Source: Allobosea sp. Root483D1 | GTDB lineage: Bacteria; Pseudomonadota; Alphaproteobacteria; Rhizobiales; Beijerinckiaceae | Direction: 5' to 3' | DNA: 64,000 nt | Assembly (NCBI RefSeq): GCF_001429505.1 | Contig: NZ_LMJW01000018.1 | Coordinates: 1 to 64,000 of the forward strand | In this document: in pieces, positions 44,440 to 54,358 of the stretch | How positions within the stretch are numbered: the first letter of the stretch is position 1 | How the letters are laid out: each line of letters opens with the position of its first letter | Position numbers and translations under genes: made by a program | The notes under the pieces: model-generated | Told to the model about the DNA's origin: nothing | What the model saw: the letters and a program-made list of their open reading frames with translations, nothing else | Databases searched by the model: none

Positions 44440-45447
44440 ATGGCAATATCGAGCCTCTCGCCTGAGCTGGCGGCGAGATTCGCCGGCATCGCCCTCGGGC
44501 ATGTCGGGCGCGAATATCCGAACAAGCCCGACCACACTTTGGCCGGGCCGGAGGACGCCCAGACCCCGCGCCAGCTCCATCCGGTGTTCTACGGCAGCTA
44601 TGACTGGCATTCCTGCGTCCACAGCTACTGGATGCTGGCGCGGCTGCTGCGGCGCTTCCCGGAGATGCCCGTCGCCGCCGAGATCCGCGCCTTGTTCGAC
44701 GCGCAGCTCGTTCCCGACAAGATCGCGGCCGAATGCGCCTATCTGGCCGCGCCGACGGCGCGCGGCTTCAAGCGCCCCTATGGCTGGGGCTGGCTGCTCA
44801 AGCTGGCCGAGGAACTTAGCCTCCAGGACGACCGGCGCTGGTCGGATCTGCTAAAGCCGCTGGCGGAGATCTTCGCCCAGCGGTTTCGCGACTTCCTGCC
44901 GCTCGCGACCTATCCGGTACGGGTCGGCACCCATTTCAACACGGCCTTCGGCCTGCGCATGGCGATGGACTATGCCGCCGCCACGGGCGACCGGGCTTTC
45001 GCGGCACTGCTCACCGAGACCGGCCTGCGCTGGTATGGCGAGGATGTCGACTGCCCGGCCTGGGGCGAGCCGAGCGGCGACGATTTTCAGTCCTCCGCGC
45101 TGATCGAGGCCGAATGCATGCGCCGCCTCCTGCCGGCGGAGGCGTTCCTGCCCTGGCTCGATCGCTTCCTGCCCCGGATCGAGCGGCATGAGCCGGCGAC
45201 CTTGTTTCGGCCGGCGAGCGTCACCGATCGCTCCGACGGCAAGATCGCGCATCTCGACGGCCTCAACCTCAGCCGGGCATGGTGCTGGCGCGCGATCGCC
45301 GCTGCGTTGCCGCCGGGCGATGCGCGTCGCGGACTGGTGCAGGAGACGGCGGAGCAACACCTGGCGGCCGGCCTGCCGCATATCGCCGGCGACTATATGG
45401 GCGAGCATTGGCTCGCGAGCTTTGCGGTGCTGGCGCTGGAAGCCTGA
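44440..45447 (+). CDS. DUF2891 family protein
   Basis: About 335 residues, cytoplasmic, tryptophan- and histidine-rich. HPVFYGSYDWHSCVHSYWMLARLLRRFP (about residues 47-75), AFKRPYGWGWLLKL-type segment and HFNTAFGLRMAMDYA are typical of DUF2891, a family with an alpha/alpha-barrel look whose function is unknown to me. GGAG lies upstream of ATG 44440. Divergent from the RpiR gene and convergent with the Rrf2 gene 10 bases away. Probably monocistronic. Confidence 0.75.
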   Translation: MAISSLSPELAARFAGIALGHVGREYPNKPDHTLAGPEDAQTPRQLHPVFYGSYDWHSCVHSYWMLARLLRRFPEMPVAAEIRALFDAQLVPDKIAAECAYLAAPTARGFKRPYGWGWLLKLAEELSLQDDRRWSDLLKPLAEIFAQRFRDFLPLATYPVRVGTHFNTAFGLRMAMDYAAATGDRAFAALLTETGLRWYGEDVDCPAWGEPSGDDFQSSALIEAECMRRLLPAEAFLPWLDRFLPRIERHEPATLFRPASVTDRSDGKIAHLDGLNLSRAWCWRAIAAALPPGDARRGLVQETAEQHLAAGLPHIAGDYMGEHWLASFAVLALEA

Positions 45448-45457
45448 GGCTGCCGCT

Positions 45458-45907
45458 TCAGATCACGAAGTCGATCGCGGGCTTGTAGGCGGCGGCGCGG
45501 CTGGCGAGATCGGCGATGGTGGTGTTGTCGACCACCGCCGCCATCGCGTCGCGCACCTCCCGCATCACCGAGCGGACGACGCAAGCCTCGACGTCGCCGC
45601 AGTCCTGGCACGGCTTGAAGGCCGACTGGCTGGCGCAGTCGATCGGCGCGATCGGTCCTTCCAGAGCGCGAATGACGGCTCCGACCTCGATGGTCCGGGC
45701 CGGCCTCGCGAGCGCGTAGCCGCCTCCCGGCCCCTTCTTGCTGCGCAGCATGCCGGCATTGCGCAGGTCCAGCAGGATCGCGTCGAGGAACTTCTTCGAG
45801 ATGTTGTTGCGCTGGGCGATCTCGGCGATCTGGGCGGTTTCGCCGACCTCGAGCCTGGCGAGATGCACCATCGCCTTGATGCCGTATTTGCCCTTGCTGG
45901 TCAGCAC
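45458..45907 (-). CDS. Rrf2-family regulator with four cysteines
   Basis: 149 residues. Rrf2 winged helix (SKGKYGIKAMVHLAR, then ISKKFLDAILLDLRNAGMLRSKKGPGGGYALARP). Cysteines 91, 100, 103 and 109 lie where IscR/RirA bind an Fe-S cluster, with one extra Cys in the set. It starts at a GTG with GGGAGGA upstream. It is 69 bases downstream of SURF1 on the same strand, so it may be part of the cyo transcript and link oxidase expression to iron, Fe-S state or NO (inference). Confidence 0.8.
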   Translation of the reverse strand: MLTSKGKYGIKAMVHLARLEVGETAQIAEIAQRNNISKKFLDAILLDLRNAGMLRSKKGPGGGYALARPARTIEVGAVIRALEGPIAPIDCASQSAFKPCQDCGDVEACVVRSVMREVRDAMAAVVDNTTIADLASRAAAYKPAIDFVI

Positions 45908-45976
45908 GGCCGGTCCTCCCCGCAGAGAGGTCCACTCTATCGATCTATTTTATCGCGATTGCAAAGTGGCCGCCCG

Positions 45977-46738
45977 TCAGCTCGCCCGCGTCCCGTCCGA
46001 TCCGGTTCTGATCGCATAGGCCACCGCCCCGGCGCTCATCAGCGCGAGACAGAACCAGGTCAGCGCGTAGATCAGATGGGTGTTGTGGAAGGCGACCTGG
46101 GTCATGCCGCCCTGCGGCAGCGGGCCGGGTTCGGTGGCGGCGTCGGCATCGATGAAATAGGGCGCGACCGCGCCGAGCTGCCGCGCCTGCGCGATCGCTG
46201 CCACATCGCGTGAATACCAGCGGCCGGCGGCGGGATCGTTGGCGCGCAGAAAACCGCCGACCGGTTCGTCCGGCCGCAGCAGCCCGACCACCACCGCCTC
46301 GCTACCAGCGACCTTGCGCCGATCCTGCGGCGCACGCCGGTCCTCCGGCACGAAGCCGCGATTGACGAGGACGGTGAAGCCGGCATCGGCCCGGAACGGC
46401 GCCAGCACCCAGAAGCCGGGGCCGCGCTCCGTCACCGCCATCGTCAGCGTCTCCGGCGCATCGAGATAGCGGCCCTGCAGGGCGATGCGGCGATATTCGT
46501 CCGCTGTGGCCGTGATCCCGGGCCATTCAGCCGGTCCGGGCGCTACGACAGGCGGCGCCTTCAGGCGCGCCTCGACGCGGGCGATCAGGTCGAGCTTCCA
46601 ACTCCGCCGCTGGACCTGCCAGACGCCGAGGCCGGCGCAGACCAGCGTGACCAGGCAAAGCCCTGCGATGAAAACCGTCCGGACGATGCCGCCGCGTCGC
46701 CGTCTCTCCGCGTCCGGCGACACGGGTCCTTGCCTCAC
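45977..46738 (-). CDS. SURF1 family cytochrome oxidase assembly protein
   Basis: 253 residues. N-terminal helix (TVFIAGLCLVTLVCAGLGVWQVQRR) and C-terminal helix (HLIYALTWFCLALMSAGAVAYA) flanking a periplasmic domain with VLVNRGFVP and the GLLRP/W-YSRD segments. SURF1 aids heme insertion in subunit I. GTG start overlaps the cyoD stop (GTGA). Its place behind cyoABCD is common in alphaproteobacteria. Confidence 0.9.
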   Translation of the reverse strand: MRQGPVSPDAERRRRGGIVRTVFIAGLCLVTLVCAGLGVWQVQRRSWKLDLIARVEARLKAPPVVAPGPAEWPGITATADEYRRIALQGRYLDAPETLTMAVTERGPGFWVLAPFRADAGFTVLVNRGFVPEDRRAPQDRRKVAGSEAVVVGLLRPDEPVGGFLRANDPAAGRWYSRDVAAIAQARQLGAVAPYFIDADAATEPGPLPQGGMTQVAFHNTHLIYALTWFCLALMSAGAVAYAIRTGSDGTRAS

Positions 46739-47115
46739 ATCTTGTGCAGGTCGGGCATCATGTTGGCGTTGAGGTGGAACATCACCCAGAGCGAGCCGGC
46801 GAGCGCGATCGCCACGATGATGATCGTGAAGATCAGCGCCATCATCGTCCAGCCGCCCTCCGAGCGGCCGTTCATGTGCAGGAAATAGACCATGTGGACG
46901 ACGATCTGCGTGGCGGCGAAGAGCATGATCACGATCGCTGTCAGCGTCGAGTTGCCCAGCACGTCGTTCATGACGAGCCAGAACGGGATCCCGGTCAGGA
47001 CGACGGAGAGCAGGAAGCCGGTGACGTAGCCGCGCGGGCTGCCATGCGAGGCGCCGTGGGAATCGTGCCCGTCATGGTGATCGTGGCCATGGGCCTCGGC
47101 GTGGTTCTGGCTCAT
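46735..47115 (-). CDS. cyoD: Cytochrome o ubiquinol oxidase subunit IV
   Basis: About 126 residues. Histidine-rich N-terminus ([13 protein letters not shown]) then three membrane helices with [18 protein letters not shown] as the conserved centre. It assists copper insertion and assembly of the bo3 oxidase. Start at ATG 47115 overlaps the cyoC stop. Confidence 0.9.
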   Translation of the reverse strand: MSQNHAEAHGHDHHDGHDSHGASHGSPRGYVTGFLLSVVLTGIPFWLVMNDVLGNSTLTAIVIMLFAATQIVVHMVYFLHMNGRSEGGWTMMALIFTIIIVAIALAGSLWVMFHLNANMMPDLHKM

Positions 47116-47741
47116 TTCAGCACGCCCATCAGGTAGACGAAGGTGAAGACGCCGATCCAGACGACGTCGAGGAAGTGCCAGAACATGGAGAGGCACATCA
47201 GGCGGCGGCGGTTGGCCGGGATCAGCCCGCGCCGCGAGACCTGCACCATCAGCACCGTGAGCCAGATCAGGCCGAAGGTGACGTGCAGCCCGTGCGTCCC
47301 GACCAGCACGAAGAAGGAGGACAGGAAGGCGCTGCGCATCGGCGTCGCGCCCTCGTGGATCAGGTGCGCGAACTCGTAGAGCTCGATGCCGAGGAAGGCG
47401 AGACCGAACAGCGCGGTGACCACGAGCCAGCCCTGCATCGCCGCCTGCCGGCCCTTGTCCATCGCCAGCATGGCGAAGCCATAGGTGATCGAGGAGAACA
47501 GCAGCATGGCTGTGTTGACCGCCACCAGCCTCAGGTCGAACAGGTCGGCGCCGGAAGGCCCCGCCGCGTAGTTGCGCCCGAGCACGCCATAGATCGCGAA
47601 GAGGACTGCGAAGACCAGGCAGTCGCTCATCAGATAGAGCCAGAAGCCGAGCATCGTCGAGCCGCCGGGGTGGGCGTGCTCTTCCTCGGTGACGTAGAAC
47701 GCCGGGGCGGTGCCTGCGGCCTGCGCTGTCGCCTTCGCCAT
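47112..47741 (-). CDS. cyoC: Cytochrome o ubiquinol oxidase subunit III
   Basis: About 209 residues. Five membrane helices: [22 protein letters not shown], later [18 protein letters not shown] and [14 protein letters not shown], as in CyoC. GAGGGG lies 6 bases before the second of two adjacent ATGs (47741). Confidence 0.9.
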   Translation of the reverse strand: MAKATAQAAGTAPAFYVTEEEHAHPGGSTMLGFWLYLMSDCLVFAVLFAIYGVLGRNYAAGPSGADLFDLRLVAVNTAMLLFSSITYGFAMLAMDKGRQAAMQGWLVVTALFGLAFLGIELYEFAHLIHEGATPMRSAFLSSFFVLVGTHGLHVTFGLIWLTVLMVQVSRRGLIPANRRRLMCLSMFWHFLDVVWIGVFTFVYLMGVLK

Positions 47742-47751
47742 CATCCGCCCC

Positions 47752-49752
47752 TCAGGCCCGACCGAGCAGTTGCGTGCGCGCATCTTCCGCCTGAACGACC
47801 TCTTCGGCCGGAATGTGGAAGTCGCGGTCGTAGTTGAAGGTATGGATGATCACGGCCGCAATCACGCTGACGAAGGCGAGCGCCGCCAGCCACCAGATGT
47901 ACCAGATCAGCGCGAAGCCGCAGATCGTCGCCAGTCCGGCGATGATCAGGCCGGCGCCGGTATTCCTCGGCATGTGGATCGGCCGATAGCCCGTGAGTGG
48001 GCGCTGGTAACCGCGCTTCTTCATATCGGCCCACGCATCGAGGTCATGCGCGATCGGCGTGAAAGCGAAGTTGTAGGCCGGCGGCGGCGAGGAGGTCGAC
48101 CATTCCAGCGTGCGCCCGTCCCACGGGTCGCCGGTCGTGTCGCGCAATTGCTCGCGGCGCAGGATGCTGACGCCGATCTGGATCAGGAAGCACAGGATGC
48201 CGAGCGCGATCAGCACGGCGCCGAACGCGGCGATCACGAACCAGATCTGCAGCGAAGGATCCTCGAAGCGGCTGAGGCGCCGCGTCACGCCCATCAGGCC
48301 GAGGATGTAGAGCGGCATGAAGGCGACGTAGAAGCCGATCACCCAGAACCAGAAGGAGAGATGGCCCCAGAACGGATCGAGCCTGAAGCCGAAGGCCTTG
48401 GGGAACCAATAGGCGATGCCGGCGAAGACGCCGAAGACCACGCCGCCGATGATGACGTTGTGGAAATGGGCGATCAGGAACAGGCTGTTGTGCAGCACGA
48501 AGTCGGCGGGCGGCACCGCGAGCATGACGCCGGTCATGCCGCCGATGACGAAGGTGATCATGAAGGCAAGCAGCCACATCATCGGCAATTCGAAGCGGAT
48601 GCGGCCGCGATACATCGTGAACAGCCAGTTGAAGATCTTCGCCCCGGTCGGGATCGAGATGATCATCGTCGTGATGCCGAAGAAGGAGTTCACGCTGGCG
48701 CCCGAGCCCATCGTGAAGAAGTGGTGCAGCCAGACCAGGTAGGACAGGATGGTGATGACCACCGTCGCATAGACCATCGAGGCGTAGCCGAAGAGGCGCT
48801 TGCCGCAGAAGGTCGAGGCCACCTCCGAATAGACGCCGAAGATCGGCAGGATCAGGATGTAGACCTCCGGGTGGCCCCAAATCCAGATCAGGTTCACGTA
48901 CATCATCGGGTTGCCGCCGAGATCGTTCGTGAAGAAGTTGGTGCCGACATAGCGGTCGAGCGTCAGCAGAGCGAGCGTCGCCGCCAGGATGGGGAAGGTC
49001 GCGACGATCAGCACGTTGGTGCATAGCGACGTCCAGGTGAAGACCGGCATCTTCATCAGATCCATGCCGGGCGCGCGCATCTTGACGATGGTCGCGATCA
49101 GGTTGACGCCCGACAGGGTCGTGCCGATGCCTGCGATCTGCAGACCCCAGAGGTAGTAGTCCATGCCCACCCCGGGCGAGTAGGCGGCCCCCGAGAGCGG
49201 CGGATAGGCGAGCCAGCCGACCTTGGCGAACTCGCCGATGAAGAGCGAGGCCATGATCAGCACGGCGCCGCCGACGGTCATCCAGAAGCTGAAATTGTTG
49301 AGGAAGGGGAAGGCGACGTCGCGCGCGCCGATCTGCAGCGGCACGACATAGTTCATCAGGCCGGTGACGAAGGGCATCGCCACGAAGAAGATCATGATCA
49401 CGCCATGGGCGGTGAAGATCTGGTCATAATGGTGCGGCGGCAGGTAGCCCTCGTTGCCGGCGAAGGCGATCGCCTGCTGGCCGCGCATCATCAGCGCATC
49501 GGCGAAGCCGCGCAGCAGCATGATCACGCCGAGGATCATGTACATGATCCCGATCTTCTTGTGGTCCACGCTGGTGAACCAGTCGTGCCAGAGATAGCCC
49601 CAGAGCTTGAAGCGGGTGATCAGGGCGACGAGCACGAGCCCGCCGAGCGCCACGGCCGCGAAGGTCGCGATCAGGATCGGCTCGTGATAGGGGATCGCTT
49701 CGAGGGTGAAGCGTCCGAAGAGAAGCTTCCACCAGTCAGGATAGGAAGTCAT
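47752..49752 (-). CDS. cyoB: Cytochrome o ubiquinol oxidase subunit I
   Basis: About 666 residues (E. coli CyoB is about 663). Catalytic subunit with hemes b and o3 and CuB, reducing O2 with ubiquinol and pumping protons. Seen: [22 protein letters not shown] (heme b His); [15 protein letters not shown] (CuB His and crosslinked Tyr); WLHHFFTMG (CuB His pair); [11 protein letters not shown] (heme o3 and heme b His). GAGGGA precedes ATG 49752. The longer frame to 49821 is not needed. Confidence 0.95.
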   Translation of the reverse strand: MTSYPDWWKLLFGRFTLEAIPYHEPILIATFAAVALGGLVLVALITRFKLWGYLWHDWFTSVDHKKIGIMYMILGVIMLLRGFADALMMRGQQAIAFAGNEGYLPPHHYDQIFTAHGVIMIFFVAMPFVTGLMNYVVPLQIGARDVAFPFLNNFSFWMTVGGAVLIMASLFIGEFAKVGWLAYPPLSGAAYSPGVGMDYYLWGLQIAGIGTTLSGVNLIATIVKMRAPGMDLMKMPVFTWTSLCTNVLIVATFPILAATLALLTLDRYVGTNFFTNDLGGNPMMYVNLIWIWGHPEVYILILPIFGVYSEVASTFCGKRLFGYASMVYATVVITILSYLVWLHHFFTMGSGASVNSFFGITTMIISIPTGAKIFNWLFTMYRGRIRFELPMMWLLAFMITFVIGGMTGVMLAVPPADFVLHNSLFLIAHFHNVIIGGVVFGVFAGIAYWFPKAFGFRLDPFWGHLSFWFWVIGFYVAFMPLYILGLMGVTRRLSRFEDPSLQIWFVIAAFGAVLIALGILCFLIQIGVSILRREQLRDTTGDPWDGRTLEWSTSSPPPAYNFAFTPIAHDLDAWADMKKRGYQRPLTGYRPIHMPRNTGAGLIIAGLATICGFALIWYIWWLAALAFVSVIAAVIIHTFNYDRDFHIPAEEVVQAEDARTQLLGRA

Positions 49753-49777
49753 CGGTCCCTCGGCTCGCAGCTGCGGC

Positions 49778-50860
49778 TCAGTTGACGGCGCGGGCGGATA
49801 GGCCCGCGGCGCCGTAGACATCGGTCGGCGTGCAGATCGCCATCACGAAAGGACGTGGCGGCAGCGGCTGCCCGCCGCGGCGTACGCTCTTGTCGTATTC
49901 AAGTGCTGCGACGGTATGAATGCCCTCCTTGCCGCCGCCGCCCTTGGCGTCCATCGCCATCATGTCGCGCGTGCACATCTTGGCGCGGTCGACGCACATG
50001 TTGAGGATGGCCGTGAAGAGGTCGGACGGGATGTCGCGGAAATAGCGGACCGTCTCGCGCTCGCTCGGCCGCTCCAGCACGAGATATTCGTCGCGCCCGA
50101 GCGTGCTGCCATCGCGGATCGCGCCCTGCACCCAGTCGCCGAAGGCCTTGTCGTCGACGCCGCGGAAGCGGAAGCGCATGTCGGAGAAGCCGGCCCCGCT
50201 GTAATTGGCCGAGAAGCCCTCGAACTCGCCTTGGTGGTTGATCACGGCGTTGAGCTTCGTCTGCATGCCGGGCATGGCGTAGATCTGGCCGGCGAGAGCG
50301 GGGATGAAGAGCGAATTCATCACGGCGGAGGAGGTGATACGGAACTCGATCGGCTGGTCGACCGGCGCCACCACCTCGTTGAGCGAGGCGATGCCCTGGG
50401 CCGGGTAGAGGAACAGCCATTTCCAGTCGAGCGCCACGACCTGGATCACCATGGGCTGCTTCTTGATCCCGTTGCCACCTGCCTTCGCCTCGACCAGTGG
50501 CTTGCCGGCGCTGATGCGGTTGAGCGGCCGATAGGGGTCGAGCAGATGCGTGCCCATCCAGGTCATCGCGCCGATGACGATGACGATCAGCAGCGGCACC
50601 GACCAGATCACCACCTCGAGCGGCAGCGAATGGTTCCAGTCCGGATCATACTCCGCCTTGGCCGAGGCGCGGTAGCGCCAGGCGAAGAAGATCGTCAGCG
50701 CCATCACCGGGATGATGACGAGCAGCATCAGCGCGGTGGAGGCGAGCAGGAGGTTTCGCTGCTGCAGCGCGATGTCGCCGGACGGCGAGAGCAGCACCCA
50801 CTGGCAGCCGCCGAGCAGGGCTACGAGCGGCAAGACCGTTGCAAGTCGAAAGATCCGCAA
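49778..50860 (-). CDS. cyoA: Cytochrome o ubiquinol oxidase subunit II
   Basis: About 360 residues. Lipoprotein: [18 protein letters not shown] with lipobox Cys about residue 19. Two helices follow, then the cupredoxin-like domain ([42 protein letters not shown]) lacking CuA ligands, as in quinol oxidases. No ATG stands near. A TTG at 50860 with GGGGAGG 11 bases upstream gives a proper signal peptide and is my choice; the frame runs open to 51067. Confidence 0.85.
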   Translation of the reverse strand: MRIFRLATVLPLVALLGGCQWVLLSPSGDIALQQRNLLLASTALMLLVIIPVMALTIFFAWRYRASAKAEYDPDWNHSLPLEVVIWSVPLLIVIVIGAMTWMGTHLLDPYRPLNRISAGKPLVEAKAGGNGIKKQPMVIQVVALDWKWLFLYPAQGIASLNEVVAPVDQPIEFRITSSAVMNSLFIPALAGQIYAMPGMQTKLNAVINHQGEFEGFSANYSGAGFSDMRFRFRGVDDKAFGDWVQGAIRDGSTLGRDEYLVLERPSERETVRYFRDIPSDLFTAILNMCVDRAKMCTRDMMAMDAKGGGGKEGIHTVAALEYDKSVRRGGQPLPPRPFVMAICTPTDVYGAAGLSARAVN

Positions 50861-50925
50861 GAGAGTCGAAGCCTCCCCGATCAGGAATAGCGGTTCTCTA
50901 GGTCCATTCTTTCGCGCCGCACATC

Positions 50926-50938
50926 GGACAATCTGTCC
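50926..50938. promoter_or_regulatory. Small palindrome in the cyoA-MFS divergent region
   Basis: GGACA, ATC, TGTCC, 66 bases before the cyoA start, in the 183-base region that must hold divergent promoters. A possible operator; weak evidence. Confidence 0.25.
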
Positions 50939-51043
50939 CAGCGCGACAGTTTGACGGGTTGCTTCCATCCACCGTATCCATTTGTCAGAGGTGCGGGCAA
51001 GTCCGGTCTCTCCGGGCGCCCGCCAGCTTAGGAATCCGCGGTC

Positions 51044-52369
51044 ATGAGCGCTGACGCGACGGTCCAATCACCGGCCCATCTGGCGGAGGATCACGGGCGG
51101 GATCACGTCAGCCCCGCCGATATCGCGCTCGGCGTCATCATCGGGCGAACGTCCGAGTATTTCGACTTCTTCGTCTTCGGCCTCGGCTGCGTGCTGGTCT
51201 TCCCAGAGCTGGTCTTCCCTTTCGTCGACCGACTCACCGGCACGCTCTACAGCTTCGGTATCTTCGCATTGGCGTTCGTGACGCGCCCGATCGGCTCGGT
51301 GCTGTTCTTCGCGATCGACCGCAATTACGGCCGGGCGACCAAGCTCACCGTCGCGCTCTTCCTCCTCGGCGGATCGACGGCGGCCATCGCCTTCCTGCCG
51401 GGCTATGCCACGATCGGCATCTGGTCCTGCGTCATCCTCGCCGCCTTCCGTCTGCTTCAGGGCATCGCCCTTGGCGGCGCCTGGGACGGGCTGTCCTCGC
51501 TGCTGGCGCTGAACGCCCCCGCCAACCGGCGCGGCTGGTACGCCATGCTGCCGCAGCTCGGCGCGCCCTTCGGCTTCATCCTCGCCGCCGGGCTCTTCGC
51601 CTATTTCGAGGGGGCGCTCGGGAAGGAGGACTTCCTCGGTTGGGGCTGGCGCTATCCCTTCTTCGTGGCGCTGACGATCAATGTCGTCGCGCTGTTCGCG
51701 CGCTTGCGCATGGTCGCGACCCATGAATTCGCCCAGCTGATGGAAACGCGCGAGCTGGTGCCGATGCCGGTATCGGAGCTCATCCGCGCCCATGGCCGCA
51801 CGATCGTCCTCGGCGCCTTCGTACCGCTGGCGAGTTTCGCGCTCTTCCACCTCGTCACCATCTTCCCGGTCAGCTGGATCAATCTCTTCACCGACCGCTC
51901 GGTCTCGGAGTTCCTGCTGGTGCAGGCGGCCGGCGGCGTGGTCGGGGCCGGCGCGATCGTCACCTCCGGCCTGATCGCCGACCAGATCGGCCGCCGCAAC
52001 ACATTGCTCTTGTCCGGCGGAATGATCGCCCTGTTCAGCCTGTCGAGCGTGGTCGCACCGCTGCTCTTCGGCGACAGCCTCGCCGGTCAGACGATCTATG
52101 TGATCCTCGGCTTCGGCTTGCTCGGCCTGTCCTATGGCCAGACGGCAGGGGCGGTCGCCTCGAGCTTCGGCCCGCAATACCGCTACACCGGCGCGGCGCT
52201 CACCTCCGACCTCGCCTGGCTGCTCGGCGCGGGTTTCGCCCCGCTGGTGGCGCTGACGGTGTCGAGCACCTTCGGCCTCGCCTGGGTCGGCATCTACCTG
52301 CTTTCCGGCGCGCTCTGCACGCTGGCGGCGCTGGCGGTCGATCGGCGCTCGGAAGCGCGCTACGAGTGA
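51044..52369 (+). CDS. MFS transporter (metabolite:H+ symporter type)
   Basis: 441 residues with 12 membrane helices. IIGRTSEYFDFFVFGLG in helix 1 and the MHS-like GTLYSFGIFALAFVTRPIGSVLF. The loop 2-3 motif reads FAIDRNYGRATKL, differing from the usual G-x3-DR-GRR. GLIADQIGRRNTLLLSG is the second-half copy. Divergent from cyoA. Such a transporter next to cyo operons is common in this group, but its substrate is unknown. Confidence 0.8.
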   Translation: MSADATVQSPAHLAEDHGRDHVSPADIALGVIIGRTSEYFDFFVFGLGCVLVFPELVFPFVDRLTGTLYSFGIFALAFVTRPIGSVLFFAIDRNYGRATKLTVALFLLGGSTAAIAFLPGYATIGIWSCVILAAFRLLQGIALGGAWDGLSSLLALNAPANRRGWYAMLPQLGAPFGFILAAGLFAYFEGALGKEDFLGWGWRYPFFVALTINVVALFARLRMVATHEFAQLMETRELVPMPVSELIRAHGRTIVLGAFVPLASFALFHLVTIFPVSWINLFTDRSVSEFLLVQAAGGVVGAGAIVTSGLIADQIGRRNTLLLSGGMIALFSLSSVVAPLLFGDSLAGQTIYVILGFGLLGLSYGQTAGAVASSFGPQYRYTGAALTSDLAWLLGAGFAPLVALTVSSTFGLAWVGIYLLSGALCTLAALAVDRRSEARYE

Positions 52370-52378
52370 GGCGATAGC

Positions 52379-52395
52379 CCCGCAGGGAAAGCGGG
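52379..52395. terminator. Short hairpin between convergent genes
   Basis: CCCGC (52379-52383) and GCGGG (52391-52395) with a 7-base loop, between the MFS gene and the LysR gene ends. Weak. Confidence 0.25.
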
Positions 52396-52406
52396 TGGCC
52401 GGTCCG

Positions 52407-53342
52407 TCACCCGGTCCTGCTCAGGAAGAGCCCGATCTCGTCGGCCAGCCAGTCGCGGACCGCGCGGAGCTTGGGGTTGTCCTGGCTGCCGGCGCGATAG
52501 ACCAGATCGTAGCCGCGCTCCGCCGCGAGCTTCAGCTCAGGGAAGGGCGCGACGAGGCGGCCGGCGGCGAGATCCTCCGCCACGAGCACGCTGCGGCCCA
52601 GCACCACGCCTTCGCCGCGCAGGGCGGCTTCGATCGCGAGGCTGCCATGACTATAGGCGGGGCCGCGGCTGCGGAGCTTCGCCAGGCCTGCCAGCGCAAA
52701 CCAGCGTTCCCAGTTCGCCAGCATGCGGTCCTCGTGCAGCAGGGTGCACCCCGCCAGCTCCACCGGCGACGACCAGGCGCCGGTCTTGGTCCAGTAGGCC
52801 GGGCTGCAGACGGGCGTGACGGTCTCGTCGAGGATCCGTTCCGCGACCGCGTTGGGATATGGCCCGATGCCGTAGCGGACGGCGGCGTCGATGCGTCCGT
52901 CGGCCAGATCGACATTGATGTCGGTGACGTCGAGATGGACGTCGTAGTCCGGGAGACGGACCATCAGCCGGTGCAGGCGCGGCGCCAGCCATTTGCTGGC
53001 CAGCGATACGCTCGTGCTGAGCGTCAGGCGCGTCGCCGCATTCAGGCTGCGCAGGCGTTCGGCCTCTCTGGTGAGCTCCGCAAGGTTGCGGGCGACGACC
53101 GTGAGAAACTCCGCCCCGGCCTCAGTCAGCACGATCCGCCGGGTCAGGCGCTCGAACAAGGCGACACCCAGATGCGTTTCCAGCGTCTTGACGTGGCGGC
53201 TCACCGCGCCATGGGTGACGTTGAGCTCCTCCGCCGCCAGCGTCATGCTCGAGAGTCGTCCGGCCGCTTCGAAGGCGCGGAGCGTCTGCAGGGGCGGAAG
53301 GCGGTCGAGCGGCGACATCACGCGTGAGTTTGGCTCACTCAT
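52407..53342 (-). CDS. LysR-family regulator (GcvA-like)
   Basis: About 311 residues. N-terminal HTH (LPPLQTLRAFEAAGRLSSMTLAAEELNVTHGAVSRHVKTLETHLGVALFER, about 15-66) and a PBP2-type effector domain (RLTLSTSVSLASKWLAPRL; DINVDLADGRIDAAVRYG). The VTHGAVSRHVK pattern is that of the GcvA/AmpR group. Divergent from an EamA transporter with a palindrome between, the usual LysR target layout. Confidence 0.9.
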   Translation of the reverse strand: MSEPNSRVMSPLDRLPPLQTLRAFEAAGRLSSMTLAAEELNVTHGAVSRHVKTLETHLGVALFERLTRRIVLTEAGAEFLTVVARNLAELTREAERLRSLNAATRLTLSTSVSLASKWLAPRLHRLMVRLPDYDVHLDVTDINVDLADGRIDAAVRYGIGPYPNAVAERILDETVTPVCSPAYWTKTGAWSSPVELAGCTLLHEDRMLANWERWFALAGLAKLRSRGPAYSHGSLAIEAALRGEGVVLGRSVLVAEDLAAGRLVAPFPELKLAAERGYDLVYRAGSQDNPKLRAVRDWLADEIGLFLSRTG

Positions 53343-53349
53343 GATGTGA

Positions 53350-53366
53350 CGACAAATGGTTTGTCG
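53350..53366. promoter_or_regulatory. Candidate LysR operator
   Basis: Perfect inverted repeat CGACAAA, TGG, TTTGTCG, 7 bases in front of the LysR start and about 70 before the transporter start. Confidence 0.5.
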
Positions 53367-53434
53367 GAAGCAGGCGGAAGACCTACAGGCTGCGATTGCG
53401 CAGTTCCCTCGCCGCGACGAATGAAGACCGTCCC

Positions 53435-54349
53435 ATGAGCCAAACGGCCCTGGCCACCCGTTACAGCCCATCCGTCGGCAGCTTCGCGGCGATGCTGCTG
53501 CTCGCTTTGATGTGGGGCGTCTCGATTCCGATCACCAAACTCGGCCTGCTCACCCTGCCGCCGCTGACCTTGACCGCGCTGCGCTTCGCCATCGCCTTGC
53601 CACTGATGTTCCTCCTCGTCGTCGGCAAGCAGCGCCTGCCGCGCCGCGCGCTGCCCCGCGTCGCCGCGCTCGGCGTCCTCGGCATCGGCATCGGCCAGGT
53701 GGCGCAGACCTTCGGCGTCGTCGGCACCTCGGCCTCGGTCGCCACCATCATCTCCGCGACCATTCCGATCTTCGTCGTCGTCTTCGCGGCGGCGCGGCTG
53801 CGGCAATCGGTGTCAGGCTTGCAGGCCCTGGGGTTGCTCGCCGCCTTTGCCGGTATTGCCCTGGTCGCCTCGGGCCGCGGCGATGCGGCTGTCGCGACAT
53901 CGCAGACCACGCTCAGCGGCGCGGCGCTGGTGCTGCTCTCGGCGCTGACGATCGCCTTCTACTATGTCTGGAGCGTCGAGCTGACCGAGCAGTACGGCAC
54001 TGCGACCGTCGCCGCCTGGAGCACCGTCTTCGGCTTCCTCGCGCTCTTGCCCTGGGCGGCCTGGGAGATGTGGCATGTGCCGTTCCAGGTGACGGCGGTG
54101 GGGCTCGCGACCGCCGTCTATCTCGGGCTCGTGGTGACGGTGGCGGGCCTGTTCCTCTGGCTCCATCTGCTGCGAACGGTGCCGGCGCGCATCGCCGCAG
54201 GCATCCAATATCTCCAGCCGGTCGTCGGCGTCGCCACAGCCTCCGTCATGTTCGGCGACGAGCTGGGCCTGTTCTTCGTGCTCGGCGTCCTGCTCGTGCT
54301 CGGCGGCCTTGCGCTCACCGTCACGGAGCGGCGCAAGGCGGCGGCCTAG
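53435..54349 (+). CDS. EamA/DMT superfamily transporter
   Basis: About 304 residues with ten membrane helices in two EamA repeats (LLALMWGVSIPITKLGLLTLPPLTLTALRFAIA; later GIQYLQPVVGVATASVMFGDELGLFFVLGVLLVLGGLALT). Exporter of metabolites or amino acids. ATG 53435 chosen; the frame opens at 53396. Probably controlled by the divergent LysR protein. Confidence 0.85.
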   Translation: MSQTALATRYSPSVGSFAAMLLLALMWGVSIPITKLGLLTLPPLTLTALRFAIALPLMFLLVVGKQRLPRRALPRVAALGVLGIGIGQVAQTFGVVGTSASVATIISATIPIFVVVFAAARLRQSVSGLQALGLLAAFAGIALVASGRGDAAVATSQTTLSGAALVLLSALTIAFYYVWSVELTEQYGTATVAAWSTVFGFLALLPWAAWEMWHVPFQVTAVGLATAVYLGLVVTVAGLFLWLHLLRTVPARIAAGIQYLQPVVGVATASVMFGDELGLFFVLGVLLVLGGLALTVTERRKAAA

Positions 54350-54358
54350 CCGGCTGCC

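Noticed and set aside
49778-51067. CyoA starting further upstream (up to 51067)
   Set aside because: That would bury the lipoprotein signal about 90 residues inside the protein and overlap the divergent MFS start; TTG 50860 with GGGGAGG fits better.
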